NCBI RefSeq assembly: GCF_000025345.1
Contig: NC_013757.1
Coordinates: 682,001 to 746,000 of the forward strand
DNA from: Geodermatophilus obscurus DSM 43160
GTDB taxonomy: Bacteria > Actinomycetota > Actinomycetes > Mycobacteriales > Geodermatophilaceae
Reading direction: 5' to 3'
DNA length: 64,000 bases
In this document: in pieces, positions 35,556 through 43,361 of the stretch
How positions within the stretch are numbered: position 1 is the stretch's first letter
Layout of the letters: each line of letters starts with the position of its first letter
Translations under genes and position numbers: made by a program
Notes under the pieces: model-generated
Told to the model about the DNA's origin: nothing
The model's input: the letters and a program-made list of their open reading frames with translations, nothing else
Database searches by the model: none

Positions 35556-38500
35556 CCGCGCCCTTGCGGACCCTCAATCCGCTGCGCCGTCTCCTCGCCC
35601 TCGCCGTGCTCCTCGCCGCAGTCGTCGGCGTTCCGGCCGGGCTGTGGCACCTCGGCGGCGCCTACCTGCCCGACGAGCTGCCCTCCTGGGCGCAGATTAC
35701 CGCCACGCTGGCCGGACCGGACACCGGCACGGTCTTCCTCGGGCTCCTCGTCCTGATCGGCTGGGCCGCGTGGGCGGTCTTCGCCCTGTCGGTGACCCTC
35801 GAGCTCACCACCCAGCTGCGCGGTCTCCCGCCACTGCGGCTGCCCGGCCTGGCCGCACCCCAGCAGCTGGCCGGTCTGCTCGTGGCCGCCGTCGTCGGCG
35901 TCGGTGGCGCGCCCCTGCTCGCCGCCCCCGCCCTGGCCGGCCCACCGGCCGTCGCCGAGCAGCCGACCGAGGAGCCCCGGCCTGCGCCCGTCCCGGTGCC
36001 GGAGACCCGGCCCGCGGTGCCCGCTGCGGCCGGACCCACCTACACGGTGCAACCGCGCGACACCCTCGGCCGCATCGCCGCTCGCCACCTGGGCGACTGG
36101 ACCCGGTTTGCGGAGATCCTCGAACTCAACCGCGACCGGCCCCAACCCGACGGCGGCGCGCTCACGGACCCGGGACTGCTCCGCCCCGGCTGGGTGCTCG
36201 TCCTGCCCGCCGATGCCAGCACTTCCGGGACGGCGCAGCAGGTGACCGTGCGGCCCGGCGACACCCTCGCCGACATCGCCAAGCACCATGGCCTGGACAG
36301 CTGGCGGCCGATCTTCGACCTGAACGCCGGCGAGGCCCAGCCGGGCGGTGGCCGGTTCACCGACCCCCACCTGATCCGCCCCGGGCAGCTCCTCGACCTC
36401 CCGCCCTCCGCCACGCCGTCCCCAGTGCCGACCTCGCCGAGCGGACACGAGCCCTTGGAGCCGTCGCCGTCACACGAGGACGACCCCACCGCGCCCGCAG
36501 ACCTGCACCCGACGTCCCCCGCGCCACCGACGGTGCCGAGCCCATCCGGTGACTCGAGTCCTCGTTCGGCGCCGGTCGCCGAGGGCGCCGACACCGGAGA
36601 ACAGCCGTCGTCCGAGCTGGCGATCGTGCTCAGCGGCAGCGGAGCCCTCCTCGCCGCTGGCCTCGGCGCCGCCTGGCTGGCCCACCGCCGGCAACGCCTG
36701 CGCCGTCGCCGCCCCGGTCGACGGCTGGTGCCTCCGTCCCGGGAGTTGTCGGCCACGCAGGCGGCCGTGACCTCCGCGGCGGCCTCCGGCCGGGCCGACT
36801 ACGCCGCACTCGACCGCGCCTTGCGACAGCTGGCCGTGCTGATCTCCGAGGACCCCGACGGGCGGCTGCCCGACGTCACCGCCGCCCGGCTGGACAGCGG
36901 TCGCCTCCACCTCCGGCTGCACACCCCTGATGACCGTCCCCCGCCCGCGCCGTGGACCGCAGACGACACCGGCTCGTGGTGGTCGGTGCAGCTCGACCAG
37001 GACACCGGTGTTGTCGCGCAAGTGGCGCGGACACGCCTGGCGCCGTATCCGACCCTGGTCACCCTCGGCATCGACGGCGCAGGCCACTGGTTGCTGGACC
37101 TGGAACGCATCGGCGCCGTGTGCGTCACCGGACCGGCCGACCGCCGTGCGGACTTCGCCCGGCACTTGGCCGCCGAACTGGCCGTCAACAGCTGGTCGGA
37201 CCTGCTGACCGTCACCACGGTCGGCTTCGGCGACGAACTGGTCGACCTGGCACCGCACCGGATCCACCCGGTCGGCACCGACGCCGATCCCGGGCTGCAG
37301 GCCGCCTTGCTTGAACCTGGCGAGCGCGACACCGACGACGTGCTGGACGGGCGGCTCCGGGCCGGAGCAGGTGACGGCTGGATGCCGCAGGTCATCCTCG
37401 CCCCGCACCAGCCGGATGACGACAGCAACCTGGCCCGGGCCGCCGCCCTGCGGGACCGGGAGCGGCGCGCCGCCGTTGCCGTGGTGGTCGGCGTCGAGCC
37501 GACGCAGCCCACCGACGAGTGGCTGCTCACGCTGACCGACGACGGATCGCTGCTCGTTCCGGCGCTCGGGCTGCGGCTCCCGGCACCCCGGCTGACCGCC
37601 GAACAGGCCCGTGACATCACCACGCTGATGGCCTTCGAACGCGACTCTCACGACGAACCCATCCCTGGCGCCGACGGCGGCCGCCCTTGGCAGGTCCACA
37701 CCGACGCCGCCGGCGCCCTCCGCCCGCACCTGCCGGACACCGCCGAGCCGCCGACCCAGCTGCCCGCTCCGCGGCCGGCCCGACGCCGGCCCTCCACCGT
37801 CGCGGCGTCCGAGCCGGGGTTGCTCGAGCCGACCGACACGCACACCGAGACGTCGTCGTCGATCGACGATGCGACCACGGCGCCCGTGCGCTCGGCGCCG
37901 ACCGACCTGAGCAGACAGATCGAGGACGACCTCACACAGCTCGACCGCGACCTCGCCGACTGGTGGTCATCCGACTGCGCCCGGCCGCGGCTGACCTTGC
38001 TCGGACCGGTCACGCTGCGCGCGCACGGCGACGAGGCGGCCGTCGCCAGGTCCGGGTACCGCCGCCGCTACGAGGAGACGGTCGCCTACCTCGCCACCCG
38101 CCCGCACGGTGCCTCCGCCGACGAGGCCGCCACGGCCCTGCAGCCGGCCGGCGGCGGCAAGAACGACCCGGTTAGCGCCCGCGCCTACGTGCACCGGATG
38201 ACCGCCGGCGCCCGAGCCTGGCTCGGCACCGACCCCGGCACCGGCCACAAGCACCTCAGCTCCGGGAGGAGCGGCCGGTACACGCTGACCGGCGTGCTGG
38301 TCGACGCCGACCTGTTCCGCCAGCTGCGCGCCCGCGCCGCGGTCCGCGGCGATGGCGGGCTGCCCGACCTGCTGGCCGCCCTGCAGCTGGTCTCCGGACC
38401 GCCGTTCGCCCAGCGCCCGGTCGGCTACGAGTGGCTCGACGGCCTGGACCTCACCCTCACCGCGGCCGTCTGCGACGTCGCCCACCGAGTGGTCACCGCC

Positions 38501-38752
38501 GCTCTCGCCGACGACGACCTAGGCGCGGCCCGCACCGCCTCAGCCGCTGCCCTGCTCGTCGCACCCGACGACGAACAGGTCCTGCTCGACGCGATGTGGA
38601 CCAGCTTCCATCAGGGCAACCACGCCGAAGCCGAGGCGCACATCGCGCGCATCGCGGCCATCCACGACGGTGAGGACGAAATGGACCTGCCGATGAGCAC
38701 GGCGGAGACCGTCAACCGCGCCCGCCGGCGGTTCCTCGATGGCGCCTCATGA
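35552..38752 (+). CDS. Giant membrane protein with two LysM repeats and a BTAD-like C-terminal domain
   Basis: A 1066-residue protein. Membrane segments lie near 13-31, 58-80 and 106-130. Two LysM repeats follow, at about 164-219 (YTVQPRDTLGRIAARHLGDW) and 231-284 (VTVRPGDTLADIAKHHGLDSW), predicted to bind peptidoglycan. A Pro/Ser-rich linker leads to another membrane segment near 355-377, then to a large cytoplasmic region. From about 808 this resembles the winged-helix plus bacterial transcriptional activation (BTAD/SARP) unit: RLTLLGPVTLRAHGDEA...YLATRP...YVHRMTAGARAWLG, then a TPR-like part (AALLVAPDDEQVLLDAMWTSFHQGNHAEAEAHI). It closes the pilus operon. It may couple cell-wall state to pilus function. 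Confidence 0.87.
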   Translation: MTAPLRTLNPLRRLLALAVLLAAVVGVPAGLWHLGGAYLPDELPSWAQITATLAGPDTGTVFLGLLVLIGWAAWAVFALSVTLELTTQLRGLPPLRLPGLAAPQQLAGLLVAAVVGVGGAPLLAAPALAGPPAVAEQPTEEPRPAPVPVPETRPAVPAAAGPTYTVQPRDTLGRIAARHLGDWTRFAEILELNRDRPQPDGGALTDPGLLRPGWVLVLPADASTSGTAQQVTVRPGDTLADIAKHHGLDSWRPIFDLNAGEAQPGGGRFTDPHLIRPGQLLDLPPSATPSPVPTSPSGHEPLEPSPSHEDDPTAPADLHPTSPAPPTVPSPSGDSSPRSAPVAEGADTGEQPSSELAIVLSGSGALLAAGLGAAWLAHRRQRLRRRRPGRRLVPPSRELSATQAAVTSAAASGRADYAALDRALRQLAVLISEDPDGRLPDVTAARLDSGRLHLRLHTPDDRPPPAPWTADDTGSWWSVQLDQDTGVVAQVARTRLAPYPTLVTLGIDGAGHWLLDLERIGAVCVTGPADRRADFARHLAAELAVNSWSDLLTVTTVGFGDELVDLAPHRIHPVGTDADPGLQAALLEPGERDTDDVLDGRLRAGAGDGWMPQVILAPHQPDDDSNLARAAALRDRERRAAVAVVVGVEPTQPTDEWLLTLTDDGSLLVPALGLRLPAPRLTAEQARDITTLMAFERDSHDEPIPGADGGRPWQVHTDAAGALRPHLPDTAEPPTQLPAPRPARRRPSTVAASEPGLLEPTDTHTETSSSIDDATTAPVRSAPTDLSRQIEDDLTQLDRDLADWWSSDCARPRLTLLGPVTLRAHGDEAAVARSGYRRRYEETVAYLATRPHGASADEAATALQPAGGGKNDPVSARAYVHRMTAGARAWLGTDPGTGHKHLSSGRSGRYTLTGVLVDADLFRQLRARAAVRGDGGLPDLLAALQLVSGPPFAQRPVGYEWLDGLDLTLTAAVCDVAHRVVTAALADDDLGAARTASAAALLVAPDDEQVLLDAMWTSFHQGNHAEAEAHIARIAAIHDGEDEMDLPMSTAETVNRARRRFLDGAS

Positions 38753-38859
38753 GGACCACCGCCTGCACCCACCCTTCCGGGGGAAGCGCTCACCCGGACG
38801 GACCCTGGCCTGGGGACGCCCGGGCTCTTCTACCGGCGAATGAGGGTGTCGTACCCATT

Positions 38860-38880
38860 GGCCACACTCGCGTGTGCCGG
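38860..38880. promoter_or_regulatory. Palindrome before the accessory genes
   Basis: GGCCACACTCGCGTGTGCCGG contains an inverted repeat CACAC/GTGTG around TCGC, 28 bases before the start of the next gene. It could be an operator for the gene at 38908. The rest of the 38753-38907 interval shows no gene. Confidence 0.3.
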
Positions 38881-38907
38881 AGCCTCGGGACGGAAGGGGA
38901 GACGCCG

Positions 38908-39387
38908 GTGATCATCGAGCCGATCGCTGCTGACCTCGACCTGGACGAGGTGGAGGTCGCGCTGCTGCACGCTGCGGTCGGCGACTACGCCGCCGAGGCC
39001 GCGGTGCTGCTGCTGGCCAACGACGGGTATTGGCTGGCTCGGCTGCGCACCGCCGGGCTGATCACGGTGGAGGTCGAGCCGGTCGGCGGGCGACTGTGGG
39101 CGCGCATCGAGTGGGTGGAGCTCGAGGCCGGCCTGGCCGCGGGACGGCTGCCCGGGAGCCGGGAGGAGTTGGCGGTGCTGCGGGTGGCAGCGAGCCTGGC
39201 CGACGGCCGACCGGTCGACCTCGCCGACGTGGCCGTAGCGCTGGACCGCCGGACCCTCGGCCTGGTGCTCGCCGCGCTGGCGCACGCCGTCGGCAGTCAT
39301 GACCACCGCGCGCCCGCCCCTGCCGGCCATGGCTCAGACACCGGTGAACGGCTGGGACCGCTGATCGCCTGGCCGACCCGCCGCTGA
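38908..39387 (+). CDS. Unrecognised accessory protein
   Basis: A 159-residue acidic protein starting MIIEPIAADLDLDEVEVALLHAAVGDYAAEAAVLLLANDG. It is mostly helical with repeated short hydrophobic stretches (LAVLRVAASLADGRPVDLADVAVALDRRTLGLVLAALAHAVG). It has no membrane segment or motif I recognise. GTG 38908 follows GGAAGGGGAG. It precedes an HTH gene by six bases and may form an operon with it. Confidence 0.65.
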   Translation: MIIEPIAADLDLDEVEVALLHAAVGDYAAEAAVLLLANDGYWLARLRTAGLITVEVEPVGGRLWARIEWVELEAGLAAGRLPGSREELAVLRVAASLADGRPVDLADVAVALDRRTLGLVLAALAHAVGSHDHRAPAPAGHGSDTGERLGPLIAWPTRR

Positions 39388-39393
39388 CGATTC

Positions 39394-39648
39394 ATGCCCT
39401 ACCCGCCGCGGCCACAGCTGCGCCCGCTGCCGGCGTTCGTCGGAACCGCCTGCACCGGCACCGTGCCCAACCGGCGGTTGCAAGCGCGGCTGGAGGCATT
39501 CGTCCTCGCCGAGTACGCCGCCGGCCGCTCCCTGCGACAGATCGCCGAGCTGATCGACCGTTCTCCGACCGCGGTCCGCCGCGTACTCGACAAGCACGGT
39601 GCACCGCGGCGCGCCGTCGGCGCTCCACGGCTGGCCGACGGCCCGTGA
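39394..39648 (+). CDS. Small helix-turn-helix protein
   Basis: An 84-residue protein with a resolvase-like HTH in its second half (FVLAEYAAGRSLRQIAELIDRSPTAVRRVLDKHGAPRR). Small proteins of this type are frequent next to conjugative modules in actinobacteria. ATG 39394 lies six bases after the previous stop. It might regulate the flanking operons; no direct evidence. Confidence 0.75.
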   Translation: MPYPPRPQLRPLPAFVGTACTGTVPNRRLQARLEAFVLAEYAAGRSLRQIAELIDRSPTAVRRVLDKHGAPRRAVGAPRLADGP

Positions 39649-39716
39649 CTGCGACCGATGACCGGGGGACGGTGTCCCCGTGCCTGGGCGACCCGTCGTT
39701 GCGGCTCGCGGGGGGG

Positions 39717-40427
39717 CTACGGCTTGGCGGCCAGCAGCGCGGGGGCTCTGCTGTTCGTGGCCACCCAGTCGCGGATGTGTGGGTTGAGCCAGCCGAGCAG
39801 CTCGAGCAGCTCCTGGTGCAGGCCGGAGAGGTCCTGGGGCACCTTGCCGATGGTCGGGCCGTGCACGGGCTCGTGGTGCGCGACGCGGTTGCGCAGTGTG
39901 TTGAGGTGGTCCAGGCGGTCGTAGACCCGGGTCCGGCTCAGGGTGGTCGCGCCCGGATAGGCATGGCGCAGGCAGGGGCGCCACAGGCTGACCTCGTACT
40001 CCTTGCTGTGCAGCAGCCGCCAGAAGCCGAGCATGAGCTCGGCGACGACTCGCCCTTCGGTCTCGGCCTTCCTGCCCTGGGCCACCCTGGCCCGGGCGGC
40101 CCCGACGTCCTGCATGTGCCGCGGCGCGAGGACCGGATGGTGGTACCAGGGGTGCTGGTTGCCCTCGGCGGCGTTCCACCTCTGCAGCTGGTGGTGGCAG
40201 GCGTTGCGCAGGACGACCTCCAGCATGCTGAGGTCCTCGAACACCGCCCCGCTGACCGCGGTGTTCCACTGGTACAGGCGCAGGGCGCGCGGCTGGTCAC
40301 CACCGCTGGCGAGGTCGTAGCCGCTGAGCCGCTCCGGGCCGATGCCGGCGCGCAGCGCGCTGGCCACGTCCGTGGTCAGGCCGGCTGCCCTGTCCTCGGG
40401 AGTCGGGCTGGGCGTCACGGCACCCAT
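39717..40427 (-). CDS. Abi-like HEPN ribonuclease (AbiD/AbiF family)
   Basis: A 236-residue protein of the Abi_2 family, members of which cause abortive phage infection or act as toxins. Family features include SGYDLASGGDQPRALRLYQWN, AVFEDLSMLEVVLRNACHHQL, YEVSLWRPCLRHAYPG and the catalytic HEPN motif LRNRVAHHEPV, with R179 and H184 (R-N-x3-H). The length is a little under typical. It is the only minus-strand gene inside the pilus/T4SS island. It is divergent from a compact structured element at 40445-40494 that may be its RNA partner. Confidence 0.85.
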   Translation of the reverse strand: MGAVTPSPTPEDRAAGLTTDVASALRAGIGPERLSGYDLASGGDQPRALRLYQWNTAVSGAVFEDLSMLEVVLRNACHHQLQRWNAAEGNQHPWYHHPVLAPRHMQDVGAARARVAQGRKAETEGRVVAELMLGFWRLLHSKEYEVSLWRPCLRHAYPGATTLSRTRVYDRLDHLNTLRNRVAHHEPVHGPTIGKVPQDLSGLHQELLELLGWLNPHIRDWVATNSRAPALLAAKP

Positions 40428-40444
40428 CCTGTATGATCGTCTCG

Positions 40445-40494
40445 AAGACCCCGGACCGACCTATGCCCCTCGCGGGGTACGTCGCCGGGGTTTT
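40445..40494 (+). ncRNA. Candidate structured RNA divergent from the Abi-like gene
   Basis: AAGACCCCGG at 40445-40454 pairs with CCGGGGTTTT at 40485-40494, a 10-bp stem with one G-U pair. Inside is a second hairpin, CCCC at 40466-40469 with GGGG at 40474-40477. Read on the plus strand the outer stem ends in TTTT, like an intrinsic terminator. The element begins 18 bases from the Abi start. Abi proteins of the AbiF group are known to have neighbouring conserved RNAs; that this is one is inferred. Its strand is uncertain. Confidence 0.4.
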
Positions 40495-40583
40495 GCCATG
40501 TGGCCCGGTCCCGTATCCGACCCTCTCCACGACGTCGAACACGTGTTCGGCACGGCTGGCATGCTGGCGCAGTGGCCGGCGGG

Positions 40584-40847
40584 ATGACTCCAGGACGCAG
40601 GAGCCTGAGCCTGGGTGAGCGAGCGGCGCTGTCGGGGATCGGTCGCGAGCGGCCTGCTGGTGCTCGGCACTGTTGGGTCAGTGGGCTACCGGATGCTCCG
40701 GGGCGGTGGCCCGGCCTGCTCGTGGAGTGGGGTCAGCGCCGGGAGGGGTGGTTCGGCCGGGTGGTTTACGCCGTCGACGACGGCGATGAGGTGGTACTGG
40801 TGGAGACGTGGGTGGCCGCCAACCATCTGCAACCCGCTACTTGGTGA
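40584..40847 (+). CDS. Small conserved-looking accessory protein
   Basis: An 87-residue protein. The core HCWVSGLPDAPGRWPGLLVEWGQRREGWFGRVVYAVDDGDEVVLVETWVAANHLQP reads like a folded beta-rich domain, and I recall similar small proteins near actinobacterial conjugation genes, though I cannot name a family. ATG 40584 is the most likely start; the longer upstream frame is Arg-rich and non-coding in style. It is followed by a 335-base gene-free interval. Confidence 0.65.
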   Translation: MTPGRRSLSLGERAALSGIGRERPAGARHCWVSGLPDAPGRWPGLLVEWGQRREGWFGRVVYAVDDGDEVVLVETWVAANHLQPATW

Positions 40848-41020
40848 TGGGCAGAAGTGCTGCTCATCGAGCGGGCAGCATCCCCGCCGCACCTGCAGCG
40901 CCGGGCAGCGCTCTGCTGCCCACAGGCGCGTCCGGCTGCAGGTACCCGCCGTGCCGTGCAACGGCGCCGAGGTCCTCATCGACCCGATGTCCGCAGCAGC
41001 GCCAGCCGGCCCTTGTGAAC

Positions 41021-41059
41021 TCCTCCGGTCGTCCTCCTGTGGACCTCCGGTAGTCCTCC
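41021..41059 (-). repeat. Inverted copy of the tandem operator-like repeats
   Basis: CCTCCGGTCGTCCTCC at 41022-41037 and CCTCCGGTAGTCCTCC at 41044-41059 differ by one base and are 22 bases apart. Their reverse complement contains CTACCGGAGGTCCACAGGAGG, nearly the same as the array at 27551-27606. A further CCGGAGG pair lies at about 41142-41160. The array sits 124 bases before the second operon. The rest of the 40848-41182 interval shows no gene. Confidence 0.55.
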
Positions 41060-41182
41060 CGTCGCGCACGCCGGGGCGCCTGCCACCGCATGCTGCGCTG
41101 GCCCACGGCTTACGTCGGCGAGCCACCCTCGTGGAGTCGCCGACCGGAGGATCCCCGGAGGTCGGGGCGACACGGTCGGCAC

Positions 41183-42175
41183 ATGCAGACCACAGCCCCA
41201 CGCCGAGGACCGTGGCGCGGCCCGATGAGCCACGAAGCGCCGCCCTCGGCATCGATGCCGATCGCCAGTCCCGCGGACCCCCCTGCGGCACGGCCGATGA
41301 CGGTCCAGGCGATGCGAGCGGCCGTCGTCGCGATCCGCGCCGGGGTCTTCGACGACAGCGGCGAGGTCGACGTCGCCCGCGCGTGCCAGGCGCCCAGCGC
41401 TGCCGTCGCCGGCGTTGCCCGCCGCCCGGGTGTTGGCGCCATTCCCTGGGCGGGAGCCGATACCGGTGGTGCTGTCGTCCTGGCCGTGGCCGGTCACGCC
41501 GGGGCCGGCGCCTCGACCGTCGCGCTGGCGGTCGCCGAGGGGCTGGCGGAGACCCGGCGGGTGCTGCTGGTCGACTACGCCGAGCCGGCCCGATCGGGCC
41601 TGGCGGTGGCCGCGGCCATCGAGCTGGGCACGGACGGCAACCGGTGGCGGCGCGGCCGTCGCGGTCGACTCGAGGTCCTGCGCCTCGCTCGAGATCCGGT
41701 CGACGGAGAGCTCCCGCCGCTCCCGGGAACCGATGACACGGACCGAGCGGTGGTGGTCGATGCGGGCTGGTCACTGACCGGCGCGCTACTCGCTCCACCC
41801 CGATCGCTCGTCCGCGGGTCGACGGTCGTCGTCACGCGGCTGACGGTGCCCGCGGTCCGGCAGACCGAGCGCGTGCTGGCCGCCATCGACGGGGACGCGG
41901 CGGTCGCCGCGGTGGGCCCAGCACGCTGGCCCCGGCCGGTGGAGGCCAGCTGCGGTCCGCGGCTTCGTGAACTGCGGTCGCGGGGGCAGGTGGTTCCGGT
42001 GCCGGTCGACCGGCGCCTGCAGCTTGCCGGGCTGACCGGGGACCCGTTGCCGAAGTCAGTGGCCGCCGCCGGCCGGTCACTGGCCGCCCTGCTGGTCCCG
42101 GCCGGGCCGCGGCAGCCCCGACAGTTGCGTGCGGCGCAGCGGTCCCGGACCGGACCGGCGGGAACGAGCCGATGA
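41183..42175 (+). CDS. MinD/ParA-like ATPase at the head of the T4SS operon
   Basis: A 330-residue protein; ATG 41225 is an alternative start. A Pro/Ala-rich N-terminal 90 residues precede a P-loop fold: VVLAVAGHAGAGASTVALAVAEGLAETRRVLLVDYAEPARSG. The loop has G-A-S-T instead of G-K-T/S, so ATP binding is uncertain. AVVVDAGWSLTG corresponds to Walker B. This is the second deviant MinD-like protein in the region. ATGA overlap with the next gene shows it is translated with the secretion genes and may position the apparatus. Confidence 0.75.
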   Translation: MQTTAPRRGPWRGPMSHEAPPSASMPIASPADPPAARPMTVQAMRAAVVAIRAGVFDDSGEVDVARACQAPSAAVAGVARRPGVGAIPWAGADTGGAVVLAVAGHAGAGASTVALAVAEGLAETRRVLLVDYAEPARSGLAVAAAIELGTDGNRWRRGRRGRLEVLRLARDPVDGELPPLPGTDDTDRAVVVDAGWSLTGALLAPPRSLVRGSTVVVTRLTVPAVRQTERVLAAIDGDAAVAAVGPARWPRPVEASCGPRLRELRSRGQVVPVPVDRRLQLAGLTGDPLPKSVAAAGRSLAALLVPAGPRQPRQLRAAQRSRTGPAGTSR

Positions 42176-42555
42176 CCGGCGGACGCTGGACCGCCCTGGT
42201 GCAGGTGGGAGCGACCCCGATCGTCGTGCTCGCCCTTGCCGGGTTGGTCGTGCTGGGTGCCGGGCCGGCGGCGGCGGCGCCGGCGGAGGTCACCGCGGCG
42301 GTGTGCCCGGAGGCGCCGCCGGGGATGCAGACCTTCGCCGACGACGTCACCGCCTGGGTGAAGTGGGGCGTGCTGGCGCTGATCGGCATCGGCGCGGTGA
42401 TGTCGCTCGGCTCGATCCTGGTTGGGCGGATCTTCTCCCACCCGCACGCGTCGCGGTACGGGGCCATGGGCGTCGCCGTGGTGGTGATGGTCGCCATCAC
42501 CTACACGGTCATCCTGGTCATCCTCGACTCGATCACCGGCAGCGGGTGCACCTGA
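42172..42555 (+). CDS. Small membrane protein (VirB2/TrbC-like position)
   Basis: A 127-residue protein with a signal-like segment near 12-36 (TPIVVLALAGLVVLGAGPAAAAP) and two further membrane segments (VKWGVLALIGIGAVMSLGSILVG and MGVAVVVMVAITYTVILVILDSI). Size and topology match VirB2/TrbC-type pilins or the small membrane proteins that precede SCO6880-type systems. No pilin signature proves this. It overlaps both neighbours. Confidence 0.75.
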   Translation: MTGGRWTALVQVGATPIVVLALAGLVVLGAGPAAAAPAEVTAAVCPEAPPGMQTFADDVTAWVKWGVLALIGIGAVMSLGSILVGRIFSHPHASRYGAMGVAVVVMVAITYTVILVILDSITGSGCT

Positions 42556-43361
42556 TGCGCCGCCGGGTGCAACGACCCGTCGACGGGTCGCTGTGGGGAC
42601 CGGCCCGGCTGCTCGTCGTCGCCGTCGTGAGCGCGATGGTCGCGTTGGCGGTGCTGGCCGGAGCCGTCCTCGTCGTCGTGGCGGCGCTGACCGACGACGA
42701 TCCTGCCGGCGGAGGGCGCCCGAGTAGGCCTACAGCACCGTCGATCGAGCCCTCACGTCAGGACGCGTTGGCCGCCGCGCCGATGCCTACCGCCGAGCCG
42801 GACGACGCGCTGCCCGGTCCGCTGTCCACCCGCGTTCCTGAGGTCATCGAGCTCCCGCGACCGACCGGGACCGGGCCGGCCATCGTGCCGACCGGCTTTC
42901 CGCAGACGCCGGAAGGGGCGCTGGCCCAGCTCGCCGCGATCGACGTGACGGCGATGGGGACCGCCTCGCTCGACGGCGTGCGGCAGGTCGTCACCGACTG
43001 GGCCGCGCCGGGCGGACCGACGCCGCAGACGTGGAGCGGTGTGCGCGTAATGGCCGACCTGCTGTCGGCGGCCGGGGTGTCCGGCGTCGGCTCTCCGCAG
43101 CTGAGCGTCGTCGTCCGCCCGGTCATGGGACTGGTCAAGGGCACGGTCGGTCCGGACTTCGCCGTGGTGTGCGTGGACCTCGAGTTCACCGTCACCGCCG
43201 CGCAGACCGCCCGCGCCGCGGTTGCTGACTGCCAGCGCATGACCTGGGCGGGGGACCGGTGGCTGATCGGAGCAGGACCGGAGCCGGCCCCGGCCCCGTC
43301 GGTCTGGCCGGGCACCGAGGCGGCTATCACCGCGGGCTTCCGGGAGCTCCGCTATGCCTAG
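42555..43361 (+). CDS. Bitopic secretion-system protein (VirB8/TcpC-like)
   Basis: A 268-residue protein with a short cytoplasmic tail, one membrane segment near 20-46 (LLVVAVVSAMVALAVLAGAVLVVVAAL) and a Pro-rich linker. An extracytoplasmic domain follows (TPEGALAQLAAIDVTAMGTASLDGVRQVV ... WAGDRWLIGAGPEPAPAPSVWPGTEAAITAGFREL). The topology and the C-terminal WAGDRWLI element resemble the VirB8/TcpC-like conjugation proteins of Gram-positive elements. Its ATG overlaps the previous TGA by one base. Confidence 0.75.
   Translation: MRRRVQRPVDGSLWGPARLLVVAVVSAMVALAVLAGAVLVVVAALTDDDPAGGGRPSRPTAPSIEPSRQDALAAAPMPTAEPDDALPGPLSTRVPEVIELPRPTGTGPAIVPTGFPQTPEGALAQLAAIDVTAMGTASLDGVRQVVTDWAAPGGPTPQTWSGVRVMADLLSAAGVSGVGSPQLSVVVRPVMGLVKGTVGPDFAVVCVDLEFTVTAAQTARAAVADCQRMTWAGDRWLIGAGPEPAPAPSVWPGTEAAITAGFRELRYA

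Noticed and set aside
38749..38907. N-terminal extension of the gene at 38908
   Set aside because: The extra 53 residues are Pro/Gly/Ser-rich and cross a palindrome; GTG 38908 has a clear ribosome site.
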